From: a virus
Virus record (IMG/VR): IMGVR_UViG_3300020442_003277
Location: 1 to 35,518 of that record
Length of the DNA stretch: 35,518 bases
Direction: 5' to 3' (one strand)
The notes below the pieces were generated by a model. That model saw nothing but the letters and a program-made list of their open reading frames with translations. It searched no databases and was not told the DNA's origin. The position numbers were made by a program, and so were the translations under genes. Shown here in pieces: positions 5,839 to 14,009 of this stretch. How positions within the stretch are numbered: position 1 is the stretch's first letter; each line of letters starts with the position of its first letter.

Positions 5839-8390
5839 TTCAATTTGATCGTGGGGGCAGTCAAGACCATCGATGCCTTAGAGGTCAGAGTCATTGCGCC
5901 AGTCGCGTCAAGCGTCATGGCAAGTGCGGCAGAAGCAGTAATTGCACCCTTAGCAGTGAGAGTGATCGCTGTCTGAGTATCTGTGCTCCAACTCATAGAG
6001 TTAGTAATCACTGCACCCTGTGGGTTAGCAATAGTGAAGAGTGGGGTAGTGCCAGCCTGCGTGAATGTAACTGGACCAATACAGTTAACATTAAATCCTA
6101 CCGATGATCCTGCACCCACAATAGTAAACTGCACACCAGAGGCAGCACAGTTAAACATGCCGCCAGAGAAAACATGCTCACCACCACTATGCTCTTGCAC
6201 ACCACACATATTGTTGTAGTTTCCACCCTGAATTTTATGGGTGTTAGCAGAAAGTGTATATTCTGAAGCGTGTAGAGCAAGACCTGCACCTTGAACCTTT
6301 ACCTCAACATCAGATCCAAAGGCAATTGTATGTTTTTGAGGTTTTGTGTTTTTACTAGTGTCTTTACCCTCATCATCAGTTTGAATCTTAGGTCCACCAG
6401 CAGCATGTATAAAGAATCCCCCACCAACTTCCAAATGGAAGTCACCAGCAACTTTAAGACGATAATCTTCACCAACTGTAATAGCGTATGTTGAATCAAC
6501 TGTCTTACAGTCGTCACCATGAGTTTCTTGAGTGTAGTTTCCTGCTTTGATAGAGTGGTCAGCAACGAAATTTGCAGTATCATCCTGCTCGCCAGATTTA
6601 CCCTTTTTCTTACTCTTAGGAGTATTTTTCTTTACATATTTTTCAACTTCCTTTTCAACTTTTTCAGGATCAGTTACTCCCTGCGCTCTAAGTTCTGCTC
6701 GTGCTCTTGCCTCAGCAGCGACTTTCTGATTAGTTTTTACAGAAATATCAGTAGATCCAGATGCAGTCTTTTTAACAGTTGCCTGCTTACCAGGGGTGCC
6801 AATATTCAAGTCATAAGCACCACTCAGATAGTTTGTTGCTTGTGTCATGTAAGGCAGAGCACATTCCATGATACCGTCAAGGAATGAAGTGCCCAGCTTA
6901 TCGGTGCCACAGTTGCCCAGTAGATTACCAATATCTACTTCACCAAAACCATCATTATCTAACTCAGGTCCACATGCAGTCATTCCGAAGAATGGATACC
7001 AACCCATGTTGTCATCACCACCACTGGGTTTTCTTCCACACTCTTGATCAGGAAGAAGACCAATCAATGCTGTCAAGAAACTCAAAATACTGGTGAAATT
7101 CATCGTCGATGGATTTGCAGCAGTTGCATCTGTCATGATGCCTTCACCAGACGATGCTGTGCCCAGAGCATCGGAAGCGGCACCCAAATCAACATCGCCA
7201 AGTCCTTGTATCGCGCCAGACAATTCAGTTACAGCTCTAACCATATCAATGATTGTCTGCAGTGTATCGATAAGATCTTGGACATAGCAAAGAATCGAAT
7301 CAAGGAGTTTTTCAAATGAGCTGATTGCTGCTTCTGCAACACTAATCACCTGATCCAGGACTTGATCAATAATATCTGCTAATGCTCCAATAGGATCTAA
7401 AATAAAATCAATAAGTGCATCATCAATACCACAAAGTTTATCCAAAATTGCAGCAATGATTTTCTGGATAGCAGTTATTGTAGGTCCAGGAATGCCTAAC
7501 ACACTACCCGCTTGTACTGCAGATGTTAACCCTTCAATCTGTGCTTCAACACCTTCTCTAATAGCAGCAACAACTTGAGCAAAAACTCCACTCAAAAAGT
7601 TTCTTAGTTTTGCGGTGAGTGTCTCAAAAGTAATTAATTTACCTTCAACAATATCAATGAAATCACCCTCTTCATTTTTGGTCAAATTGCCTGCTGTGGT
7701 AGCAATATCTTCTACCAAGTATTGCAAACCAGTCATTAGGGTGCCCATAGGACCCTTAACACCATTTGCTGCAGGGACTTGAGCATTTCTGGGTTTTTGT
7801 GCATTAGCAGAACTACCAGAAATACCAGATACGTTTCCTAAGTTTGATGGTGCTCCACCCGATCCAGGGACCTGATCATCACTAGGAATTTTAACGCTAT
7901 TATTCTGAGTTGGTTGTGCATAATCTGCTGTGCTGTCTGTAGCACCATATTCTGAAGAAGCAGGGTTTGGAGCAAGATCTTTCGGAATTTCCTCACCTGT
8001 TAAAGCAAACTTTCTCTTTTCATCTGCATCGCCTTTATTCATGCGAAGCACACCCATAACAATGGGCATTTGTGCCGATTCTCCATCCATGAAGAATCCC
8101 ATAACAATTGCGCCAGGTTGCAATTGACCTGATGATTCGCCTTGACCATCATTACCCGCTTGGGAAGTGTGCTGCAGCACTGTTGCCCACGGGATTTCTT
8201 CTGTAGGGAGTCCTTCTGCACTACCACCATTGGGATTGGTGTAATAATGAAGTACTCTACATTTTACTCGACCCAAATTCATTGGATCGGCATTATCCTC
8301 AATTTCACCTACCCACCAAAAGAATCCGTCTTTGCCAGCAAAGGCATTTGACTTCTCCTTAATAATGCCATCAAGACTCTTAGTTGCCAT
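5835..8390 (-). CDS. 5: gp5-like baseplate hub / tail spike protein (851 aa)
   Basis: The N-terminus (about residues 22-118) is the gp5-type OB fold: GFFWWVGEIEDNADPMNLGR, VKCRVLHYY, IPWATVLQHTSQ, PGAIVMGFFMDGE and MPIVMGVL. The C-terminal 230 residues are short beta repeats ending AITLTAKGAITA and TLDATGAMTLTSKASMVL, the triple-stranded beta-helix of the puncturing spike. In T4 gp5 a lysozyme domain lies between these parts. Here residues about 215-395 are instead long amphipathic helices (for example IIAAILDKLC and LADIIDQVLDQVISVAEAAI), with a Cys-containing region after that, and no lysozyme motif is visible. A late-type box lies close upstream. It is separated from the gp27-like hub gene by a tRNA-Val/cpeT/75-aa cassette. 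Confidence 0.85.
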   Translation of the reverse strand: MATKSLDGIIKEKSNAFAGKDGFFWWVGEIEDNADPMNLGRVKCRVLHYYTNPNGGSAEGLPTEEIPWATVLQHTSQAGNDGQGESSGQLQPGAIVMGFFMDGESAQMPIVMGVLRMNKGDADEKRKFALTGEEIPKDLAPNPASSEYGATDSTADYAQPTQNNSVKIPSDDQVPGSGGAPSNLGNVSGISGSSANAQKPRNAQVPAANGVKGPMGTLMTGLQYLVEDIATTAGNLTKNEEGDFIDIVEGKLITFETLTAKLRNFLSGVFAQVVAAIREGVEAQIEGLTSAVQAGSVLGIPGPTITAIQKIIAAILDKLCGIDDALIDFILDPIGALADIIDQVLDQVISVAEAAISSFEKLLDSILCYVQDLIDTLQTIIDMVRAVTELSGAIQGLGDVDLGAASDALGTASSGEGIMTDATAANPSTMNFTSILSFLTALIGLLPDQECGRKPSGGDDNMGWYPFFGMTACGPELDNDGFGEVDIGNLLGNCGTDKLGTSFLDGIMECALPYMTQATNYLSGAYDLNIGTPGKQATVKKTASGSTDISVKTNQKVAAEARARAELRAQGVTDPEKVEKEVEKYVKKNTPKSKKKGKSGEQDDTANFVADHSIKAGNYTQETHGDDCKTVDSTYAITVGEDYRLKVAGDFHLEVGGGFFIHAAGGPKIQTDDEGKDTSKNTKPQKHTIAFGSDVEVKVQGAGLALHASEYTLSANTHKIQGGNYNNMCGVQEHSGGEHVFSGGMFNCAASGVQFTIVGAGSSVGFNVNCIGPVTFTQAGTTPLFTIANPQGAVITNSMSWSTDTQTAITLTAKGAITASAALAMTLDATGAMTLTSKASMVLTAPTIKLN

Positions 8391-8404
8391 AACTTTTTAT
8401 TAGA

Positions 8405-8413
8405 TATTTATTA
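8405..8413 (-). promoter_or_regulatory. Late-type promoter box TAATAAATA before gp5
   Basis: TAATAAATA on the minus strand ends 15 bases before the gp5 ATG; this gives a very short leader. It lies beside the dispersed repeat at 8430-8473. Confidence 0.5.
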
Positions 8414-8429
8414 GAAAAACCTAAAATGC

Positions 8430-8473
8430 CAATTTTTTGGCGGGATTTTTTTCGCGGTTTTCTGTTAAACAAA
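8430..8473 (+). repeat. Dispersed intergenic repeat, copy 1
   Basis: This AT-rich intergenic element shares a 19-base exact core TTTTTGGCGGGATTTTTTT with copy 2 at 21877-21920, in the same orientation. Further imperfect similarity follows on the right (TTTCTG, then a TAA and an AAA block). It lies between tRNA-Val and gp5. The core is not a clear hairpin and its role is unknown. Confidence 0.65.
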
Positions 8474-8487
8474 GGTGAAATTATATA

Positions 8488-8559
8488 TGGGAGATACAGG
8501 ATTCGAACCTGTGACCTACTGCGTGTAAAGCAGTCACTCTACCGCTGAGTTAATCTCCC
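8488..8559 (-). tRNA. tRNA-Val (anticodon UAC)
   Basis: A 72-base cloverleaf with fully paired acceptor GGGAGAT/ATCTCCC. The D arm is ACTCAGCGGTAGAGT, the anticodon arm is ACTGCTTTACACGCAGT with UAC, and the T arm is CACAGGTTCGAATCCTGT. The discriminator is A and CCA is not encoded. Its first 26 bases also encode the C-terminus of the cpeT-like gene. Confidence 0.95.
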
Positions 8560-9016
8560 GCACAAATTTATATAGGTCCCAACCGCCAAAGACCTTATCA
8601 CCATTTTCATCAACCCCTTTGTCTCTAGATTCCAAACCAACTTTAGTTAAATTGATTTCAGATATCACTTTAGCATTGCCTCTTACGATGCAATTGTCTC
8701 CGATTAACTTTCCAATCCATTGGTTGCCATCGAATTTAAATATCATATCACAATTTCCATCTCTTGTCCAGTCTAGATGGTAATTTTCTACCACCACAGT
8801 ATCTTCTGAAACAACTCGGATTTTATGATTTCTTTCTCGGTATGGCATATGAGACTCATGCCTATACCATTGCTTTGAGTGATACCCATTAGAAACTTTC
8901 TCCCAGACTATACAGACCTGGGAGAATCTAGATGGATAAGTTTGTGCCTGGTGCCAGTTGTTGTATTTGCCTAACAGATAACTTTCAAATTTAGTCGTCG
9001 TACATTCTACATTCAT
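8534..9016 (-). CDS. cpeT: CpeT/CpcT-family phycobiliprotein lyase-like protein (160 aa)
   Basis: The CpeT fold is recognisable: FESYLLGKYNNWHQAQTYPS at the start, PYRERNHKIRV, then the signature NCDMIFKFDGNQWIGKLIGD followed by CIVRGN and a final RDKGVDENGDKVFGGW-DLYKF. CpeT/CpcT proteins attach or handle phycoerythrobilin on light-harvesting phycobiliproteins, and cyanophages carry them as auxiliary metabolic genes. I choose the ATG at 9014-9016; ATG at 9022 and GTG at 9037 are alternatives, all overlapping the upstream 75-aa gene. The final residues EINSAVE and the TGA are encoded inside tRNA-Val. It sits between the gp27-like and gp5 genes. Activity in the host cytoplasm is inferred from the family. 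Confidence 0.85.
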   Translation of the reverse strand: MNVECTTTKFESYLLGKYNNWHQAQTYPSRFSQVCIVWEKVSNGYHSKQWYRHESHMPYRERNHKIRVVSEDTVVVENYHLDWTRDGNCDMIFKFDGNQWIGKLIGDNCIVRGNAKVISEINLTKVGLESRDKGVDENGDKVFGGWDLYKFVREINSAVE

Positions 9017-9218
9017 CTGCATCAGGTTCCATCTCACAATAAAGCTCTAAAGCAGTTGGATCGTGATGGTCTCCTGCTTCGATTTCTTTTTTATGATTTT
9101 CTACATATACTTCTAGCTCATGCAACTCACCTTCAATGTGACGACGTTGCTGTGGCGATGTTGTGGGATCTTGAAGAATCTCCTTGTCTTTTTCGATATG
9201 CTTCTCAACGCTTTCCAT
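8991..9218 (-). CDS. Conserved cyanophage hypothetical protein (75 aa)
   Basis: The protein starts MESVEKHIEKDKEILQDPTT and is strongly charged, with helices forming a likely coiled-coil hairpin broken at PTTSPQQRR. The C-terminal part GDHHDPTALELYCEMEPDAD ends in an acidic tail with two cysteines. I recall close relatives with the VEKHIEKDKEI start in many cyanomyoviruses, without assigned function. CGGAG lies about 13 bases upstream as a weak ribosome binding site, and a late-type box lies 26 bases upstream. It overlaps the start of cpeT. Confidence 0.7.
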   Translation of the reverse strand: MESVEKHIEKDKEILQDPTTSPQQRRHIEGELHELEVYVENHKKEIEAGDHHDPTALELYCEMEPDADECRMYDD

Positions 9219-9243
9219 GGTTGGTATAGCTCCGTTACTAAAT

Positions 9244-9250
9244 TATTTAT
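9244..9250 (-). promoter_or_regulatory. Late-type promoter box ATAAATA
   Basis: The minus strand reads CATAAATAA in the short gap between the gp27-like gene and the 75-aa gene, 26 bases before the latter's ATG. Confidence 0.5.
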
Positions 9251-9259
9251 GTGACTATT

Positions 9260-10675
9260 CTACTTCTTTCCTCGGAGTGTGTCTCTATATACTAGCATTT
9301 CCGTATACATTTCCCTACCATCCCACTTATGCCTGACTGCTGCGATCAAATATCTTCCACTATACTTTGTGTCCGTCATTGGTTTTTCACCCTTCACTTT
9401 ATTCATAGGAATCACAATATCAATACCCTTTCCTGCATATAAATCAGTGTTTCCAGGAACAGTTACTAAAAGTTGAATAGTTTTTAATGTTTGCACTCTT
9501 GCAAACTGATATGACTGTAAGTATGGAAGTTGCTCATACAACTTGTTGTCATTCTCTGCTGCTGTGGCATCTTGACCGTCTGCAACTCTATTGGGAAGAA
9601 ATGTGTGTCTAATTCTTCTAGGAGTTTTCATTAAACCCACCGTTTGATCAGAAAACTTACCATACGGATCATGCTTTGCACTCTTTCCATCTAGGTGCTC
9701 CATCTTACTCCAGAGCTCATCGACTGAGTATGTGTATGTGCTACTAGTATTCTCAGATTCAACACTAACCAAAGAGTTTGAGAGGACAGTGGGATCTAGA
9801 GCAGAAGAATGTCCTGCCCATGTGCCATTTCTAAGTCCCTCTAAGATATTCCTATCGGAAACATACTTGACAGTGTTGATTTTATACAAATCAGCTGCCT
9901 CTTGTCCAGCCTTTTTCGGAGAATACACATATTGATACAATTTAGCTTCACCGCTAGTCGTATCAGTCTCACTATCATACTCCTGCTTATTGATGTCAGC
10001 AATCATCTTATCAATAGACACAAAGTTATATCCCATTCCATTTTCAAAAAACAGAAATCCATTTTGAGGATCTTTGCTTTTTCCAGACTGCTTTCTAACT
10101 GATCTTTGGGCAACCCAATAGATTGTGTCAAACCATCTCCAGTTACACAAAATAAATTCATGGGAGTTATCGCCTGGTTCAATAAAACACTTCTTCTTCG
10201 TCTTCATGAATTTAGAAGTACCACTCTCTTTGCCACGCAATATTCTCTCTACGATGTCATGAGACTTATCTTCTTTGTTGAATACAACCTTTGATGATCC
10301 AAATAAATTAGATACTTCATTTGCTAAAAACTCTGGTGAGCAACACTTGACTGTATACAGATCTGTGTTATTCTGACGAGATCTATTTTCAATGGAGTAT
10401 GATTGCAATGGATAACTAATTGTCCCTTGCTGCGTTGTGTAAATCAGTTGCCAAATCTCATCACCTACAAGCGAATTGATCAGATTGGCACTGTCCATAA
10501 TGTTGATTTCTGCTTGAATACCAGCACCATTAATAGACTGTATTACGTTACAGGTAACCACAAAGTCAGCTAGATCAGATGCACCAGAGCTGTTTGTTTC
10601 AAGTTGCCCATCACGAATAAGACGTAAGTTAAATCTTCCGTCTGTAGCAGATTCTCTTGCAGATTGCTTTGCCAT
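9260..10675 (-). CDS. gp27-like baseplate hub protein (471 aa)
   Basis: The protein begins MAKQSARESATDGRFNLRLI and contains tube-like strands with IQSINGAGIQAEINIMDSAN and GTISYPLQSYSIENRSR, then a charged middle, and ends YSGRYLIAAVRHKWDGREMY followed by TEMLVYRDTLRGKK. The final pattern (strand, H, aromatic, TEMLVYRD) is typical of the gp27/gpD/VgrG-type hub fold that anchors the gp5 spike and continues the tail tube. T4 gp27 is 391 aa, so this one is longer. It follows the 1109-aa tail protein by one base and precedes the cpeT cassette and gp5. I assign hub function from the fold-like pattern and position; direct similarity to T4 gp27 could not be tested. Confidence 0.65.
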   Translation of the reverse strand: MAKQSARESATDGRFNLRLIRDGQLETNSSGASDLADFVVTCNVIQSINGAGIQAEINIMDSANLINSLVGDEIWQLIYTTQQGTISYPLQSYSIENRSRQNNTDLYTVKCCSPEFLANEVSNLFGSSKVVFNKEDKSHDIVERILRGKESGTSKFMKTKKKCFIEPGDNSHEFILCNWRWFDTIYWVAQRSVRKQSGKSKDPQNGFLFFENGMGYNFVSIDKMIADINKQEYDSETDTTSGEAKLYQYVYSPKKAGQEAADLYKINTVKYVSDRNILEGLRNGTWAGHSSALDPTVLSNSLVSVESENTSSTYTYSVDELWSKMEHLDGKSAKHDPYGKFSDQTVGLMKTPRRIRHTFLPNRVADGQDATAAENDNKLYEQLPYLQSYQFARVQTLKTIQLLVTVPGNTDLYAGKGIDIVIPMNKVKGEKPMTDTKYSGRYLIAAVRHKWDGREMYTEMLVYRDTLRGKK

Positions 10676-10676
10676 T

Positions 10677-13600
10677 TTACTGTCCTAAAATATTATTAGA
10701 AGAATTTAATTGATCGACCAAACTTACATCATCACTAGATCTGGGCAGAGTCTGAGTGTTAACACTGGGAGTGCTTGCAGACTGTGCAGATTGCATTGCC
10801 TCAGCAGACTCTCGTCTCAATTGTGCTACCATGGCATTTTGCTTGGCAACGGTTAAGGAGACTGCTTGCAGTCCTTGCGTGCCCATGCCAGTATTAGTTC
10901 TCACCTCAGTATTTACATCATTAGTTTTATCAATCATTCTCCTTTGGTTGTTGGGAGATGCTGGTGGTGCTCCAGGAGAAGAAGGAGCACTAGGAGCTCC
11001 ACTGTTTGATGACGAAGATGAAATAGATTCTGGTTTTACTGGAGTGGGTTTATCATCTCCACCTCCAGGTCTAAAGTGCATTGGAGAAGTGCCAAGGGCA
11101 TCACCAAATCCCATCTGCTGCATGAGTTCAGCATTTTTTGGATCAAATGCCTTATTCAGGTCAAATCCATCAGTCTTAATTCCTGTGCTAAAGGACTCTC
11201 CAATATTTGCATTGAATGGAAGCGAAGTGCTTGCAGTGAATGGGTTATCACCCGAGAAGATTTGTGAATTAGACAAACCTTCTAACATATTTGCTCTACC
11301 TCCACCTCCAGGAGCTCCTGGAGATTCTCCAACAACTCTGCCAGCAAAAGTATCTTTAAACTGTTGGATATCTTCATCACTAATATCTGCACCCATTGCC
11401 TTAGCAAAAGAAGCAAGTCCTCCAGCAAACTCACTCATAATATTGTCTGCGGTCAATTTAGTTTGCTCAGGTGCTGCTTGTGGACCTGGGATTGGCTCAC
11501 CAGTTACAGGATCAATTTGAGTATCTTCTGCTCTTACAACTTGTTGACCAGTTGTGACCCCACCAGCAATACCAAATTCTTTTTTCTTTGCCTCAATTCT
11601 ACCTGCTAATTCATTAATGGTTATCTTTCCATCTGGATTTTCAACTTTACCTGTTGCTGGATTGTAACCATCCAATCCTGCGTTGTCAGCATACCATCCT
11701 CTTACTCTAGCTGCAGAAAATCCTTGGACCCCTGTGCCATCTTTAGTTGCAATAACTGTATCTGCAGGATCTCCTGCAAACGCTGGTAAGAATGTAGAAA
11801 CATAAACATGACCAGTAGAAACCATTCCACGAGAATCTTTCGGTGCCTTATCAAAACTTGGTTTCAAAAACTTCTCAATGTAAGGTAACTGCTCTAAAGC
11901 ACTAGCAGTCTTCAACCATGAGAATGGTTTACCTGTGTTTAGTCCAGACCAAGTATCTGCTTTGAATTGAATTAAACCTGTCGCACCTTTCTTATGACTT
12001 TTGTTTGGAAGGAGACCAGATTCTGATGCCATCTTACCAAGCATGTCAGACGGATCACACTTCAATCTCTTGCACATCTCTACTAGTGCTGCAATAAATT
12101 CAGGTGTTGTCCTCTCTTTAGCAGTGCCAGTTAATTGAAGTTTAGAAGTCTGTGTCCTTACTTGAGTGGTGGTATTGCCATCAGCTTTAGCACCCCTGGG
12201 ATGACTCAGGACAGTTACTTCCTTAGTTCTCGGTCCATATACACTACCGATGACTTTGCCCTTGTATTTGTCATCATGTTGCCAGTAACCACTCCATAAT
12301 TTTTTACCACCATCTTGGGCAATAGCAGAGTCATTGCCACTAGACCCTGTGCTCGCGTCCCAACCTTTAGTTGTGCTGAAAACTAACGCGCCACTAGGCA
12401 CAAGTCCTTTTACAACTGCCTCTCCCCATTCGTTATATGTCAGGGAGTTTGCCGTAACATTTCCATATGGAGACTTAATAGATCTACTCTTTCCAAGACC
12501 AGGAATAGGACCCCAACCCCAGTCTCCAATTACCTGAGAAATTAATCCCCTAGGCATATTACCACTATCAAGACCTGTGGCAACACTTGGATGACCAAAT
12601 CCCGCACCATGTGCTTCACCAGTATAAATTACACCTGCTGTGCATGTACCGTTTCGAGCATATGGACCGTCAGGATTTACATATTTCGGTCCATTAGTTT
12701 TGCTAAAATCAAGTTTAGCCATATCGCCACCAGCGGCAAATTGTTGCAAATTACGCAACCCTCTTTTTCCTAATGCAGCCATATCTGCATTAGATTGCTT
12801 ATCTTTATTTGCCTTCTCTGAATTTGCCTGACCACCAGAAGCAAATCCCTTCATCATACCACCAAGATCATATCCTGCTGCTGATGCTTGACTCATCCGC
12901 AAACCTGTTAGGTTTGGATTGCCCCTAGTTGCAGGAGTATCAACGGGAATTACAAATCCACCATTTGCTTTCTGAGCAACGTATTCTTTACCATGACCAA
13001 TGAATGCAGTAGTCCTACCACCATCCATTGATACAGGATAACCTGTTTGCGGTCCATTAATCCAACCACCACCTGCACGAAGAGGAAGTCCACCACCACT
13101 AGATCTAGACAGTCCTGCCTGTAGTGCATCTCTGCTAGCGTTAAGAGCACCACCAATCTGTTGGGCTTGCTCATTGGTCTTCAAAAAGTCTGTTGTTGCT
13201 TGTTTTGCTTCCGAAGCCTTTTCTTTTATTTCCTCTTTGTTATCTAATGCACCCTTAATTAAAAGTCCAGCACCAATAACCAACCCAAGTTTACTTGCTC
13301 TTCTTAAAAGAGTATTCTTGGAGTTAAGAATATTTTTATTGAGGAATGATAATGCACTACCAAGATCGCCAACGATCTTCATAGGATTCTTTAAATAGCG
13401 AATCGCTAAGAATCCTATAGCAAAACTTTTTAACCTCCGCATCGCTGCGCCAAACTTCTCGCCTGGGGTTGCATCCTCAGACAGCAAAGTGTACAGATCG
13501 TCTACTAATTCCTGAGTCTGTTTAGTAATAAACTTAGTGATTGCCTTCAAGGCATCTACAATGACTGTGATTGTAGTTTTAATTTTTTCTCTATTCTCTT

Positions 13601-14006
13601 CTTTAGATAACCAATCTAAAGCAGCAACACCAATACCAAATCCAATAGTATTCTTCAGGAAATTCATCAGAGCTTCCAAGAATCCTATCTTAGGGAGAGA
13701 TAGTTTTGGTGTTGCTACAGCAACACCTTCTTTCTCTACAGGTCCCTTTCTAGTTGTATATTGTGCTTCAAATTTAGGTTTTTCTGCTTTTACTTGAGCA
13801 AGTTGTTTTGCCTGATTGTCTCTATAATCTTTTAGGACTGCAGCAAGACTATTGACAGTAGTGCCAAGATTATTGATTGCAGTTTGCTGCTCTTTGAGTG
13901 CTGTAACTAACTCCTTTTCTTGCTTAGGAGCATCCTTGTCTACCCTAACTCTTGTAGTGATAAACTTATACGGTTTAATTTTTGCGGACTTCTTTACTGC
14001 TACCAC
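10677..14006 (-). CDS. Giant tail protein with CHAP-like and lytic-transglycosylase-like domains (1109 aa)
   Basis: N-terminus (1-75) is a basic coiled coil; residues 105-225 hold a hydrophobic module with IGFGIGVAALDWLSKEENRE and FAIGFLAIRYLKNPMKIVGD that resembles the next upstream gene. Residues about 440-600 resemble a CHAP/NlpC-type cysteine peptidase or amidase, with candidate C455 in RNGTCTAGVIY and H577 in YWQHDDKYKG. Residues about 630-780 look like a soluble lytic transglycosylase: E662 in GKMASESGLLP followed by GATGLIQFKADTW. A DPDG-type calcium-loop-like sequence NPDGKITINEL (789-800) follows. The C-terminus is Gly, Ser, Pro and Gln rich. A virion-borne peptidoglycan-degrading tail protein, perhaps part of the tape measure, is the best reading. 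Catalytic residues are proposals by motif only. Confidence 0.7.
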   Translation of the reverse strand: MVAVKKSAKIKPYKFITTRVRVDKDAPKQEKELVTALKEQQTAINNLGTTVNSLAAVLKDYRDNQAKQLAQVKAEKPKFEAQYTTRKGPVEKEGVAVATPKLSLPKIGFLEALMNFLKNTIGFGIGVAALDWLSKEENREKIKTTITVIVDALKAITKFITKQTQELVDDLYTLLSEDATPGEKFGAAMRRLKSFAIGFLAIRYLKNPMKIVGDLGSALSFLNKNILNSKNTLLRRASKLGLVIGAGLLIKGALDNKEEIKEKASEAKQATTDFLKTNEQAQQIGGALNASRDALQAGLSRSSGGGLPLRAGGGWINGPQTGYPVSMDGGRTTAFIGHGKEYVAQKANGGFVIPVDTPATRGNPNLTGLRMSQASAAGYDLGGMMKGFASGGQANSEKANKDKQSNADMAALGKRGLRNLQQFAAGGDMAKLDFSKTNGPKYVNPDGPYARNGTCTAGVIYTGEAHGAGFGHPSVATGLDSGNMPRGLISQVIGDWGWGPIPGLGKSRSIKSPYGNVTANSLTYNEWGEAVVKGLVPSGALVFSTTKGWDASTGSSGNDSAIAQDGGKKLWSGYWQHDDKYKGKVIGSVYGPRTKEVTVLSHPRGAKADGNTTTQVRTQTSKLQLTGTAKERTTPEFIAALVEMCKRLKCDPSDMLGKMASESGLLPNKSHKKGATGLIQFKADTWSGLNTGKPFSWLKTASALEQLPYIEKFLKPSFDKAPKDSRGMVSTGHVYVSTFLPAFAGDPADTVIATKDGTGVQGFSAARVRGWYADNAGLDGYNPATGKVENPDGKITINELAGRIEAKKKEFGIAGGVTTGQQVVRAEDTQIDPVTGEPIPGPQAAPEQTKLTADNIMSEFAGGLASFAKAMGADISDEDIQQFKDTFAGRVVGESPGAPGGGGRANMLEGLSNSQIFSGDNPFTASTSLPFNANIGESFSTGIKTDGFDLNKAFDPKNAELMQQMGFGDALGTSPMHFRPGGGDDKPTPVKPESISSSSSNSGAPSAPSSPGAPPASPNNQRRMIDKTNDVNTEVRTNTGMGTQGLQAVSLTVAKQNAMVAQLRRESAEAMQSAQSASTPSVNTQTLPRSSDDVSLVDQLNSSNNILGQ

Positions 14007-14009
14007 GGA

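Noticed and set aside
10756-11520. 254-codon open frame on the plus strand
   Set aside because: It lies opposite the low-complexity Pro/Ser/Gly end of the 1109-aa gene; absence of stops follows from that composition, and no ribosome binding site or promoter is seen.
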